DNA of 64,000 bases from Rhizobium sp. FKL33 (GTDB taxonomy: Bacteria > Pseudomonadota > Alphaproteobacteria > Rhizobiales > Rhizobiaceae), in assembly GCF_005222915.1 (NCBI RefSeq), contig NZ_STFX01000006.1:62001-126000 (forward strand). The letters run 5' to 3'. The position numbers and the translations under genes were made by a program. Shown piece by piece: positions 17,678 to 26,115 of the stretch. The notes under the pieces were generated by a model. The model worked only from the letters and a program-made list of their open reading frames with translations. It had not been told where the DNA came from and made no database searches. Position 1 is the first letter of the stretch; every line of letters begins with the position of its first letter.

Positions 17678-18873
17678 TTGCGCCCCCAGACCTTGAGGAT
17701 ATTGGCAAGCACTTCGGAATTGGCGGCGTTGACCGATTCCAGCGCGCGGTCATAGGTGGACTTCCGCACTTGGCCGCGCTCGATTTCGTAAAGCGTTTGC
17801 TTGGAAAGGCCAGCATCGGAAATCGCCGTCGACTTGAGGATCGTGGCCGTGAGCACATCGTCGGAGAACAGGCTGCGCAACAGCGCCACGATTTGCGACT
17901 GCGGGCCATCGAACGGCTCGTGGCGCGTCACGACATATTTGATAAAGTCGTGCGAAAGATCGCCGCCCGCCTTGCGGACCACCGCAAGCAGATCCGATGT
18001 CATCAGCAGAAACTGCGACATCGAGGCGACGTCGACCATCTGCGGATGAATGGTGATCAGCATGGCGGTCGAGGCGCACACAGCGCCCAGCGTTAGATAG
18101 CCGAGCTGCGGCGGGCAATCGATGACGACGATGTCGTAATCGGCCTCCACCTCGGCGATCGCCGCGCCGACGCGGCGGAAAAAAGGTTCGCTCTGCGTGT
18201 TCCGCCGATCGGCGAGCGCGCGCGGCGTCTCATGCTCGAACTCCATCAGTTCGAGATTGCCCGGCACCAAGTGGAGACCATCGAAATAGGTCTTGCGGAT
18301 GATGTCTTTAAGGCTGCGCCGTTCATTGTCGTAGCGGATCGCGCCATAAAGGGTGTCGCCGTCGCGCAGATCGAACTCAGGCTGTACGCCGAGCATAGAA
18401 GACAGCGACGCCTGCGGGTCGAGGTCAACCGCCAGCACACGATAGCCGCTCAGCGCCAGAAACTCCGCGAGATAAAGCGTCGTCGTGGTCTTTGCGGAGC
18501 CGCCCTTGAAATTGGTGACCGCAATCGTTTGCAGCTTCTCGCCCGGACGACGATGCGGCAGGAATGTCAGGGCATCCTTCGGCTTGACGGCAGCGAGATG
18601 CCGCCTCAGCTCGTTGATCTGCGCCAGCGTGTAGGAGCGTCGACCGCTGCTGGTGACATCCGGCGCCGGTCCTTTTCCGTCCAGCGACAGCTGGCGCAGA
18701 TACCCATCGGAGACGCCGATCAGCTGCGCGGCTTCGCCGGAAGAGAATGTGCGGAGGTTTTTCTGCGACTGCGGCGGAAACAGATGTTCCGACAGGAGTT
18801 TCAATTGGCGCGAAAGCTGTTTAGCCTGGCGCTCGATACGAACATCGGTCGTCGCAACGGTGTTTGCGGTCAA
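17674..18873 (-). CDS. repA: Plasmid partition ATPase RepA (ParA family)
   Basis: Walker-type partition ATPase and autorepressor of the repABC operon, 399 residues. An N-terminal MerR-like DNA-binding part (TFSSGEAAQLIGVSDGYLRQ, residues about 42-61) precedes the deviant Walker A motif NFKGGSAKTTTT near residue 120, the A' motif VLAVDLDPQASLS near 147 and VVIDCPPQLG near 250. The start is TTG at 18873, supported by AAGGAA eight bases upstream. Translation of repB is coupled to it by a 4-base overlap. A parS site lies 113 bases upstream of the start. Confidence 0.97.
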   Translation of the reverse strand: MTANTVATTDVRIERQAKQLSRQLKLLSEHLFPPQSQKNLRTFSSGEAAQLIGVSDGYLRQLSLDGKGPAPDVTSSGRRSYTLAQINELRRHLAAVKPKDALTFLPHRRPGEKLQTIAVTNFKGGSAKTTTTLYLAEFLALSGYRVLAVDLDPQASLSSMLGVQPEFDLRDGDTLYGAIRYDNERRSLKDIIRKTYFDGLHLVPGNLELMEFEHETPRALADRRNTQSEPFFRRVGAAIAEVEADYDIVVIDCPPQLGYLTLGAVCASTAMLITIHPQMVDVASMSQFLLMTSDLLAVVRKAGGDLSHDFIKYVVTRHEPFDGPQSQIVALLRSLFSDDVLTATILKSTAISDAGLSKQTLYEIERGQVRKSTYDRALESVNAANSEVLANILKVWGRK

Positions 18874-18986
18874 GTCGAATTTCCTTCGTAAAACGGTTTG
18901 CGTCCTGATACGGAAACTAGACGTTTATGGTAAAAAAACCGTACCGCGTTATGACACGATTCGGAATTGGCGCCAAACGCCAAAAA

Positions 18987-19002
18987 GTTGGCCGCGGCCA
19001 AC
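18987..19002. other. parS centromere site, copy 2 (upstream of repA)
   Basis: GTTGGCCGCGGCCAAC, the same perfect 16-base palindrome as in repB. It lies upstream of the repA promoter region. The region 18880-18960 between it and repA contains several short A/T runs with GGT...ACC symmetry that may serve as RepA operator, but I could not define a firm promoter there. Confidence 0.85.
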
Positions 19003-19124
19003 ATCGATTTCTCCCCAGAAACACCGTCCTACCCGCCCGCTTCCATCACCGAAATGAATCGATGCCGCCGACCGATTCAAACAACTGATTGGACCGTGAA
19101 TCCTGGCTATAAGATAGTGTCGGC

Positions 19125-19385
19125 ATGAGAAAGAACGACATTATCCTCTATGGCGAAAGGCGGGATCCGCGCCGAAACATGGCCCGCTTCTACGCTCTCG
19201 AAATTACCGGCGATCTTCTTGGCGGAATAAGGCTTGAACGACGCTGGGGGCGCATCGGCCAACGCGGTCGCCTGGCAGTGGAAATGTTTCCGACTTTTTC
19301 GGAGGCGCAAGCGGCGCTGGAAGCCTGGCGTGCCAAAAAATTCTCGACATCGAGAAACAGCTACAGGCCGCCGGCGAGCGCCTGA
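19125..19385 (+). CDS. Small WGR-domain protein
   Basis: An 86-residue protein consisting almost only of a WGR domain, named for its conserved Trp-Gly-Arg, seen here as LERRWGRIGQRGRL near residue 38. WGR domains occur in PARPs and some bacterial regulators and bind nucleic acid; stand-alone versions have no fixed function but are often found next to alphaproteobacterial plasmid replicators. Transcribed divergently from repA, with a TATAAG sequence about 14 bases before the ATG that may be its -10 box. A plasmid-maintenance or DNA-binding role is a guess. Confidence 0.8.
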   Translation: MRKNDIILYGERRDPRRNMARFYALEITGDLLGGIRLERRWGRIGQRGRLAVEMFPTFSEAQAALEAWRAKKFSTSRNSYRPPASA

Positions 19386-19393
19386 TAGCAGAA

Positions 19394-19416
19394 GCGCCGG
19401 GCAATCCGCCCGGCGC
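19394..19416. terminator. GC-rich hairpin between convergent genes
   Basis: Perfect 9-base arms GCGCCGGGC and GCCCGGCGC around AATCC. It separates the WGR gene from the convergent kynureninase-like gene. No U-tract follows on either strand, so termination would be weak or Rho-assisted. Confidence 0.5.
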
Positions 19417-19421
19417 GACAA

Positions 19422-20537
19422 TCAGAGGATAGAGTGGAGCGTCGAAATCAAAATCTCGACTTCCACCGTGGTGGTGGAAATCCCCGGCGACAGGCGCAAC
19501 ACCGCGCCGCGATGATCGAGATAGATCTGTTTCCGCTTTGCGGCCGAAACCATGTCGGCCGCATGATCTGGGCTTTGCGCCTTGATCATCACGCTGCCGC
19601 CACGTTGGTTCGGATCGTGTGGCGAAACCAGCGGTAAGCCGAGGTCCCTCGCCGCCTCGATCAACATGTCAGAAAGAGCGAGATTGTGCGCCCGCAATGC
19701 CGCCACGCCACTCTTCATCACAAAATCGAGGCCCGGCTGTGAGGCGACGGCAGCCAACACCGCCGGCGTGCCGTGATCGAAACGCCGCGCATCCGGCGCA
19801 TAGGCGAACGTATCCAGCGACCAGTTGAAGGGGTTGGGCTGACTGAACCAGCCGCGCAAGTCCGGCTTCACTGTGCGCAGAAGTTCAGGCCGGACATAAA
19901 GCGCGCCGGCCCCGGAATAGCCGCACAGCCATTTCAGCGACGAGCCGAACACGACGTCGCAATCGCCGACCTTGAAGTCGAGTATGCCGACGCCCTGGGT
20001 GATATCGACGGCGACGAGCGAACCCGCCTGGCGCGCCTTCGTCAGAATAGCGTCGAGATTGGCGCGCTTGGACGCCGTGGAGGTGACCCACGTCACCAGC
20101 GCCACCGCCACATCCGAGCCCAGTTCTGCCAGGAAATCCTCATCCTCGACGAAATCGGCGCCGGGACGCTTTCCCACAGTGTCCAACCGGAAGCCCCGGC
20201 TTTCAGCCAGGCCGGCCAACAAAAAGTGCAGGCTCGGAAAACAATCCTCGGCAATCAGAATGCGCTTGCCGCGCAGACGCTCCGGCGGTAACCCGCCAAT
20301 CACGCTTGCAAGGGCCACGGTGACATTCTCCGTGGTGGTCATGGACCCTCTAGCGGCGCCGATCAGATCTTCCCATGTGTTGACGAAACGGCTTCGCGCC
20401 GCGAGCGCCTTCGGCCACTGTTCGTCGTCCAGGCTCGACCAATCCCTGGCGAAGGCGGCCAACGCCGCCTGCGTCTCTTCCTCCTTGCCAGGGAAGTGGC
20501 CGATCGAGTGATACAGGAAGTAGCCGGCCATCAGCAT
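19422..20537 (-). CDS. kynU: Kynureninase-like PLP enzyme (aminotransferase class V fold)
   Basis: PLP-dependent enzyme of the kynureninase/class V group, 371 residues, expected to cleave kynurenine to anthranilate and alanine. PLP-binding features are visible: TTTENVTVAL near residue 67, VDITQGVG with Asp178, and FGSSLKWLCGYSGAGALYV with Lys202 as the Schiff-base lysine. Two ATGs (20537 and 20531) both overlap the end of the dioxygenase gene, so the two are translationally coupled. The pairing with a tryptophan dioxygenase supports the kynurenine pathway. The sequence is shorter than standard kynureninases (about 410 residues), so a related beta-lyase on another kynurenine-type substrate is possible. 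Confidence 0.75.
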   Translation of the reverse strand: MLMAGYFLYHSIGHFPGKEEETQAALAAFARDWSSLDDEQWPKALAARSRFVNTWEDLIGAARGSMTTTENVTVALASVIGGLPPERLRGKRILIAEDCFPSLHFLLAGLAESRGFRLDTVGKRPGADFVEDEDFLAELGSDVAVALVTWVTSTASKRANLDAILTKARQAGSLVAVDITQGVGILDFKVGDCDVVFGSSLKWLCGYSGAGALYVRPELLRTVKPDLRGWFSQPNPFNWSLDTFAYAPDARRFDHGTPAVLAAVASQPGLDFVMKSGVAALRAHNLALSDMLIEAARDLGLPLVSPHDPNQRGGSVMIKAQSPDHAADMVSAAKRKQIYLDHRGAVLRLSPGISTTTVEVEILISTLHSIL

Positions 20538-21286
20538 CCGGCCTCGGCTTTGTCGTGGATGGCCTCGCGCACCACGCCGTAAGAAGCGCCCCAGGCGTCC
20601 GTCATCTCGGCGCGGATATCCCAGAGTTCGGGGAAAAAGCGGTGGCGGGCGCCCGCCTGGAGAATATCGACCGGACGGCCCTTCAGCGATCTGGAGCCGA
20701 GACCGATGGAGCGCTGGATGAGATAGACATGGTTGGCGCGGAATTTCTGGAACAGTTCGTCGAATTCCACCAGCGCCTCGGCGGCCACATAGCTGTCGCC
20801 ATGGTCATATTTGCCGTCATAGACATCCTTGACCGTCAGGCCTTTGCCGTCGAGATAGCTTGCCTTGAACGCATCCCAGAGATCATAGGGCATACGCAGC
20901 AGAAGCTTGAAGCCGGGCGATTCCTGCCCGGAGCCGTTTCCGAGCTGCAGGCGGATTTCCTGATATTCCTTCGGCGACATGGTTTCGAGCACGTCGAGCT
21001 GCTCGGTCATCAGCCGCATCAGGCGGTGAACGCGGCCCATCAGCGTGACCACACGATGCGTGTTGGCCTCCTTGAGATAGCCAATGACATCGACGAGCGT
21101 GTAACAGATCAGCTTCATCCAGAGTTCTTCGACCTGATGAACGATCTGGAACTGCAATTCGTCTGCATTGCAGAGATCGTCCAATGGCTTCTGACAGGTC
21201 AGCAGGCGATCGCAATTGAGATAGACGCCGTAATCGAGCATCTGGGGCTGTTCGATCATGTCGTAATAGTCGCGCTTGGTCTTCAT
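20531..21286 (-). CDS. kynA: Tryptophan 2,3-dioxygenase family protein (divergent subgroup)
   Basis: Haem dioxygenase family opening the indole ring of tryptophan to N-formylkynurenine. The distal His is recognisable at residue 50 (FQIVHQVEELWMKL) and the proximal haem-ligand His at residue 186 (RANHVYLIQRSIG). LGNGSGQESPGFK near residue 115 matches the substrate-pocket strand. The usual glycine-rich loop GTGGSSG is replaced by GLGSRSLKGRP, so this belongs to a divergent subgroup and substrate preference may differ. The ATG at 21286 is preferred over 21313 because GGGAGA lies just before it. It heads a two-gene operon with the kynureninase-like gene, divergent from an Lrp/AsnC regulator. Confidence 0.82.
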   Translation of the reverse strand: MKTKRDYYDMIEQPQMLDYGVYLNCDRLLTCQKPLDDLCNADELQFQIVHQVEELWMKLICYTLVDVIGYLKEANTHRVVTLMGRVHRLMRLMTEQLDVLETMSPKEYQEIRLQLGNGSGQESPGFKLLLRMPYDLWDAFKASYLDGKGLTVKDVYDGKYDHGDSYVAAEALVEFDELFQKFRANHVYLIQRSIGLGSRSLKGRPVDILQAGARHRFFPELWDIRAEMTDAWGASYGVVREAIHDKAEAGC

Positions 21287-21423
21287 GTCGGCTTCTCCCG
21301 CTGAACATTTCAAGTATCAACCATATCCCGCGACAGGACGAACAATGTCTTGAATTCACCCTCCGGTCTGACAAAGTGCGGGTCAACGTTTCTCATTCCT
21401 CCGATTCATCAGGACATCGTTCC

Positions 21424-21882
21424 ATGGACCAGATCGACCGCAAAATACTCCATGCGCTCGAAAAAGACGCGCGGACCTCATTCGCCGATCTGGCCGATAT
21501 GGTCGGTCTGTCGAAAACGCCATGCTGGACGCGGGTCAAGACACTGGAAACGGCGGGCTACATCACCGGCTACCGCGCGCTTTTGGACCCGAAGCGCCTC
21601 GGCTTTTCGCTCGAAGCCTTCATCCATGTTTCGGTCGATCTGACGCTCGCCGACCAGTTCGAAGCAGCCGTCATGCGGCAACCGCTGATCTTACGTTGCC
21701 ACGCCACCACGGGGGACGCGGATTACACACTTCATATCGCGGCCGCCGACATGCCCGGGCTGGACCAGCTTCTGAGAGATGTGATCTGCCGTTTACCGGG
21801 CGTCCGTAAATTCGTGACCTCGATGATCACGCGCGACGTGAAGCCGGCGGCGCGTCTGATGCCGGCCGCCGACGGTCTCTGA
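21424..21882 (+). CDS. Lrp/AsnC-family transcriptional regulator
   Basis: A 152-residue Lrp/AsnC regulator. The N-terminal helix-turn-helix is clear (MDQIDRKILHALEKDARTSF and MVGLSKTPCWTRVKTLE), followed by the RAM ligand-binding domain from about residue 65 to the end. The ATG at 21424 begins the standard DQIDRKIL start; the frame extends to 21376 but without homology. It is divergent from the dioxygenase/kynureninase operon, the same arrangement as KynR in Pseudomonas, so control by tryptophan or kynurenine is likely (inference). Confidence 0.9.
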   Translation: MDQIDRKILHALEKDARTSFADLADMVGLSKTPCWTRVKTLETAGYITGYRALLDPKRLGFSLEAFIHVSVDLTLADQFEAAVMRQPLILRCHATTGDADYTLHIAAADMPGLDQLLRDVICRLPGVRKFVTSMITRDVKPAARLMPAADGL

Positions 21883-22012
21883 CGATTTCCGGGGAGGGGA
21901 GGGGCGCTGCAGCGAATTCAAGTCGGATAATCTTGACTCGTCATCCCCTAAACGCTCAACCGTTCCGACAAGCATCGCAACGCAGACATCTAGAGAAACG
22001 GGAAGACTGCAA

Positions 22013-23383
22013 ATGAGCATCGAGCAGAAGGGTAAGTCGATTGCGAGCCTTGCCGCCTCCATTCAGACAGGCGCTCTCGACCCGCGCGACCTCATCGAGG
22101 AGACGCTCGACGCCATCGGCAATTATCCGGATCAGGCGATTTTCACCTGTCTCACGCCCGAACGGGCGAGGACGGAAGCAGAGGCCTCCTCGAGCCGCAT
22201 CCGCGACGGTCGCTGCCTGGGACTTCTCGATGGCGTTCCCTTCGCCTGGAAGGATCTCTTCGATGTCGAGGGCGTAACGACGACCGCCGGATCCGTGGCG
22301 CTCGCCGATCAGCCGCCGGCGACAGAGGATGCCGATGTCGTCAGATCTTTGGCCGCCGCCGGCATGGTGAGCGTCGGCAAGACCAATATGAGCGAATTCG
22401 CCTTTTCAGGCCTCGGGCTCAATCCTCATTACGGGACGCCGCGCAATCCGGCGTCCGTCAATGACGATCGCATCACCGGCGGCTCCTCGTCCGGTTCGGC
22501 GGCGGCGGTAGCTGCTGGTCTGGTTCCTGCGGCGATGGGCACCGATACCGGCGGCTCCATTCGCATCCCCGCCGCCTTCAACGGCATTGTCGGTTATAAA
22601 GCCACGCGAGGCCGCTATTCGATGAAGGGCGTCTATCCGCTCGCGACGAGCCTGGATTCGCTCGGTCCGCTTTGCCGTACGGTGCAGGACGCCGTCTGGA
22701 TCGATGCGGCCATGCGCAATCTCACGGCGCCGCAGATTGCGAGACGGTCTCTCGTTCGCCAACGCTTCGTCATCGCCGACACTGTTTTTTTCGACAGCGC
22801 CGAGGAGGGCGTCGTAAAGGTCTTCGAGGCTGCAGTGGAGCGTCTGGCGCGCGCCGGCGCGGTCATCCGTCGTCAGGCTTTTCCGGTGATCTCCGACATC
22901 TTCGCGCTGATGGCCGAGCGGGGACCGCTGGTGACGGCCGAGGCTTTTGCTCTCCACAAGGAGAGGCTTTCGGGACCGGACGCAGCGCGCATGGACCCGC
23001 GCGTCGTCGCCCGCGCGCGTTTCGGCGAACGTATCACTCTTCCCGATTACCTCCACATTCTCGAGCGCCGTCAGGCGATGCAAGCCGCATTTGCGGCTGC
23101 GCTTGCCCCTGGCGAATGGGTGCTGACGCCGACGCTGCCGCATGTCGCACCGCTGATCGAACCGCTGCGCCAGGACGACGACCTGTTTTTCGCCATGAAT
23201 GGCAAGACGCTGCGCAACACGCTGATCGGCAATTTTCTGGATTGGTGCGGCGTCTCGCTGCCCTGCGGCTTCGGCGATGCCGGCATGCCCGTGGGCCTCT
23301 TGCTGTCGGGACTTCCCAATAGCGATGACGACCTGCTGGCGACAGCGCTTTCGGCGGAAGCGGTCGTGCGGGGTGAGCGCTAA
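22013..23383 (+). CDS. Amidase-signature family hydrolase
   Basis: A 456-residue amidase of the GatA/AtzF superfamily. The Ser-cisSer-Lys triad reads as Lys80 (GVPFAWKDLFD), Ser158 (ITGGSSSGSAAAV) and Ser182 (GTDTGGSIRIPAAFNG), with the normal spacing. No C-terminal allophanate-hydrolase domain is present, so AtzF is unlikely. It lies 130 bases after the Lrp gene on the same strand. A recognisable kynurenine formamidase is missing from this cluster, so a role in removing the formyl group of N-formylkynurenine is possible but unproven. Removal of an amide from another aromatic or ureide compound is equally open. Confidence 0.85.
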   Translation: MSIEQKGKSIASLAASIQTGALDPRDLIEETLDAIGNYPDQAIFTCLTPERARTEAEASSSRIRDGRCLGLLDGVPFAWKDLFDVEGVTTTAGSVALADQPPATEDADVVRSLAAAGMVSVGKTNMSEFAFSGLGLNPHYGTPRNPASVNDDRITGGSSSGSAAAVAAGLVPAAMGTDTGGSIRIPAAFNGIVGYKATRGRYSMKGVYPLATSLDSLGPLCRTVQDAVWIDAAMRNLTAPQIARRSLVRQRFVIADTVFFDSAEEGVVKVFEAAVERLARAGAVIRRQAFPVISDIFALMAERGPLVTAEAFALHKERLSGPDAARMDPRVVARARFGERITLPDYLHILERRQAMQAAFAAALAPGEWVLTPTLPHVAPLIEPLRQDDDLFFAMNGKTLRNTLIGNFLDWCGVSLPCGFGDAGMPVGLLLSGLPNSDDDLLATALSAEAVVRGER

Positions 23384-23388
23384 ATTTG

Positions 23389-23403
23389 TTTGATTAGATC
23401 AAA
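23389..23403. promoter_or_regulatory. Inverted repeat upstream of the ArsR-like gene
   Basis: TTTGAT-TAG-ATCAAA, perfect 6-base arms, 48 bases before the ArsR-like start and just after the amidase stop. It may be an autoregulatory operator of that protein. Its half-site shares GAT/ATC with the palindrome before the arabinofuranosidase gene. Confidence 0.4.
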
Positions 23404-23450
23404 TAGTCTGATACGAAAGGCGCTCAACTCGTTCGGGCGCGCCTTCATTC

Positions 23451-24377
23451 ATGAGCAGAAATTTCCTCGTCATCGAGCCGGAGGAGGGCGCCACCGTCCT
23501 CAAGGGTCTCGCTTCCCCCCTTCGCGTGCAAATGCTGAAACTGCTGCACGAGAAGGGACCGATGAATGTCAACGACATCGCGGCCGAACTGGACCTTCCG
23601 CAATCCACCGTTTCCACCAATATCCAGGTTCTGGAAGACGGCGGCTTGATCCGCACGGAAAACCAGAAGGCCCGCAAAGGCAGCCAGAAGATCTGCCATC
23701 CCACCTATGAGGAAGTGCTGGTCGTCTTCAAAAGCGCCTACAAGGCGGTGAAGACCGACGTCATTGAAGTCTCCATGCCGATCGGCCTCTATACCGGCTT
23801 CGAGGTGACAGCGCCCTGCGGCCTCTGTTCCACGGAAGGCATCATCGGCCTGCTCGATGTGCCCAACGCCTTTCTCGATCCGGACCGCATGAATGCCGGG
23901 CTTTTGTGGTTCACGCGCGGCCATGTCGAATACCAATTTCCCAACAATGCCAAGCTCACCGGCGCCCAAATTCGCGATCTCGAACTGGCGGTGGAGTTGA
24001 GTTCCGAAGTGCCCGGCACCAGCGCCGACTGGCCCTCCGACATCACGGTCGCCATCAATGGCAAGGAGATTGGAACCTGGACGTCGCCCGGCGATTTCGG
24101 CGACAAGCGTGGCGTCTATACGCCAGACTGGTGGAAGCTGAAGGGCTCGCAATATGGCAAGCTCAAGAACTGGCGGGTGTCCGCTGACGGCGCCTATGTC
24201 GACGGGGTGAAGATTTCGGACGTCACCATCGGCGACCTCGATCTGCTCCATCACCACTCGATTCGTGTGCGGATCGGCGTGCGCGACGATGCCCGGCATC
24301 CCGGCGGCATCAACATTTTTGGACGCGGTTTCGGCAATTACGACGAGGACATCGTGCTGCGCATCCGGACGCTTTAA
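23451..24377 (+). CDS. ArsR-like HTH regulator with an extra C-terminal sensor domain
   Basis: A 308-residue regulator. Residues 10-90 form an ArsR-type winged helix (TVLKGLASPLRVQMLKLL, then NVNDIAAELDLPQSTVSTNI). Residues from about 100 to the end form a separate domain not found in metal-sensing ArsR proteins; it contains APCGLCSTEGIIG near residue 125 and a beta-rich stretch with YTPDWWKLKGSQYGKLKNW near residue 225. The C-terminal part resembles a carbohydrate- or ligand-binding beta sandwich, but I do not recognise it. The gene sits directly before, and on the same strand as, an arabinofuranosidase and ABC-importer operon, with an AT palindrome between, so it is probably the sugar-responsive repressor of that operon. 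Confidence 0.8.
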   Translation: MSRNFLVIEPEEGATVLKGLASPLRVQMLKLLHEKGPMNVNDIAAELDLPQSTVSTNIQVLEDGGLIRTENQKARKGSQKICHPTYEEVLVVFKSAYKAVKTDVIEVSMPIGLYTGFEVTAPCGLCSTEGIIGLLDVPNAFLDPDRMNAGLLWFTRGHVEYQFPNNAKLTGAQIRDLELAVELSSEVPGTSADWPSDITVAINGKEIGTWTSPGDFGDKRGVYTPDWWKLKGSQYGKLKNWRVSADGAYVDGVKISDVTIGDLDLLHHHSIRVRIGVRDDARHPGGINIFGRGFGNYDEDIVLRIRTL

Positions 24378-24520
24378 AAATCACATTCTACGATATGGAC
24401 ACATATTCAACGATATCAAGGGACTAGACATCTAAAGCTGGCGCACCGGCCTTCAAAAGTCATATTTTTGAGCCGCATAGCCTTGACCTCCCCGCCTAAA
24501 TGATGATTGATATCACTCAA

Positions 24521-24536
24521 GATGATTTAAATCATC
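24521..24536. promoter_or_regulatory. Perfect 16-base palindrome before the arabinofuranosidase operon
   Basis: GATGATTTAAATCATC, fully symmetric, 26 bases before the abfA start. A TTGACC sequence at 24483-24488 and a TATGAT at 24540-24545 are possible promoter elements on either side. Probable operator, most likely for the ArsR-like regulator just upstream. Confidence 0.6.
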
Positions 24537-24562
24537 GGCTATGATATGTATGGGAGGATAGC

Positions 24563-26077
24563 ATGAAGGCGACCGTTACGGCGCATGCGCGTTATATTGT
24601 TTCTGAAATCGATCCGCGCCTGTATGGATCCTTCATCGAACATCTAGGCCGCGCCGTCTATACCGGCATCTACGAACCGGGCCACGCCACGGCCGATGAG
24701 AATGGCATGCGACGCGACGTGATCGATCTCGTGCGCGAGCTCAATGTGCCCATTGTGCGCTATCCCGGCGGCAACTTCGTCTCCGCCTATAACTGGGAAG
24801 ACGGCGTCGGCCCGAAGGAAAACCGTCCCGTCCGCCTCGACCTCGCTTGGCACACGTCCGAAAGCAACGAAGTCGGACTGCATGAATTCGCCGACTGGTG
24901 CTCCTCCGTCGGCACCGAGATGATGATGGCCGTCAATCTCGGCTCGCGCGGTCTCGACGAGGCCCGCAATCTGCTCGAATACACCAATCATCCCGGCGGA
25001 AGCTATTGGAGCGACATGCGCATCCAGAATGGTCGCACCGAGCCCTTCGACATCAAGCTCTGGTGCCTCGGCAATGAAATGGACGGTCCCTGGCAGATCG
25101 GCCACAAGACCGCCGATGAATATGGCCGGCTTGCCCATGAGACCGCCAAGGCCATGCGCGCCTTCGACAAATCGCTGGAGCTCGTCGTCTGCGGCTCCTC
25201 CAACGCCAAGATGCCGACCTATCCCTCCTGGGAAGCGACGGTTCTCGACCATACCTATAACGAAGTCGATTACATCTCGCTGCATATGTATTTCGACAAC
25301 AAGGCCGGCGACACCGCCAACTACCTGGCCCAGAGCAAGAAGCTCGATGACTATATCGTCTCCGTCGCCGGCGTGATCGATTTCATCAAGGCCAAGAAGC
25401 GCTCATCGAAGAATGTCTATATCTCCTTCGACGAATGGAATGTCTGGTATCACTCGGCCGAACCGGACAAGAAGATCCTCGGAGGCGCCGAAGGCTGGCC
25501 GTTTGCGCCGCCGCTTCTGGAAGACATCTATAATTTCGAGGATGTGCTGCAGGTCGGCCTGATCCTCAACACCTTCATCCGCCGCTCCAATGTGGTGCGC
25601 ATCGCCTGCCTGGCGCAGCTCGTCAATGTCATCGCGCCGATCATGACCGAGCCCAATGGCGCCGCCTGGCGGCAGACGACCTTCTATCCCTATCTGTTCG
25701 CCTCGCTCTATGGGCGCGGCCGGGCGCTGGATCTTTCGGTGGAAAGCCCGACCTATTCCGCGTCCGCCGTCGGGGAGGTGCCGAGCCTCGATGTCTCCGC
25801 CGTGCATGACGCCGAGACAGGCCATGTCGCCTTCTTCATCGTCAACCGCTCGGACGCGCCGGTCGCGGCCGAATTCAGCATCGAAGGCTTCGGCGACAAT
25901 GCGCCCGTCATCGTCGATCATCAGGTGATGACGCATTCGGATCTCCGCGCCGTCAACAGCGCCGCCAATCCCGACAATGTCGTTCCGAAGAAAGGGGAGG
26001 GGGCTCGCATCGACGGCGGTCGCCTCAGCGCCGACTTCGCCGGCTATTCCTACCAGATGATCCGGGTCAAGGTCTGA
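24563..26077 (+). CDS. abfA: Alpha-L-arabinofuranosidase, GH51
   Basis: Cytoplasmic GH51 enzyme of 504 residues releasing L-arabinofuranose from arabino-oligosaccharides. The general acid/base is Glu172 (CLGNEMDGPW) and the nucleophile Glu291 (YISFDEWNVWY), both in perfect family motifs; RYPGGNFVSAYNWEDG near residue 66 is also diagnostic. A beta-sandwich C-terminal domain follows from about residue 385. There is no signal peptide, so the substrate must be imported, which fits the ABC importer encoded downstream. GGGAGG lies before the ATG. The next gene begins 39 bases downstream. Confidence 0.96.
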   Translation: MKATVTAHARYIVSEIDPRLYGSFIEHLGRAVYTGIYEPGHATADENGMRRDVIDLVRELNVPIVRYPGGNFVSAYNWEDGVGPKENRPVRLDLAWHTSESNEVGLHEFADWCSSVGTEMMMAVNLGSRGLDEARNLLEYTNHPGGSYWSDMRIQNGRTEPFDIKLWCLGNEMDGPWQIGHKTADEYGRLAHETAKAMRAFDKSLELVVCGSSNAKMPTYPSWEATVLDHTYNEVDYISLHMYFDNKAGDTANYLAQSKKLDDYIVSVAGVIDFIKAKKRSSKNVYISFDEWNVWYHSAEPDKKILGGAEGWPFAPPLLEDIYNFEDVLQVGLILNTFIRRSNVVRIACLAQLVNVIAPIMTEPNGAAWRQTTFYPYLFASLYGRGRALDLSVESPTYSASAVGEVPSLDVSAVHDAETGHVAFFIVNRSDAPVAAEFSIEGFGDNAPVIVDHQVMTHSDLRAVNSAANPDNVVPKKGEGARIDGGRLSADFAGYSYQMIRVKV

Positions 26078-26115
26078 GAGGTGGAAACGTCAGGACTTCT
26101 CGGGAGGAGGTTGCG

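Noticed and set aside
22013-23383. Allophanate hydrolase (AtzF) to complete the biuret route
   Set aside because: The protein lacks the C-terminal domain of AtzF and is of ordinary amidase length; it lies in the dioxygenase cluster.
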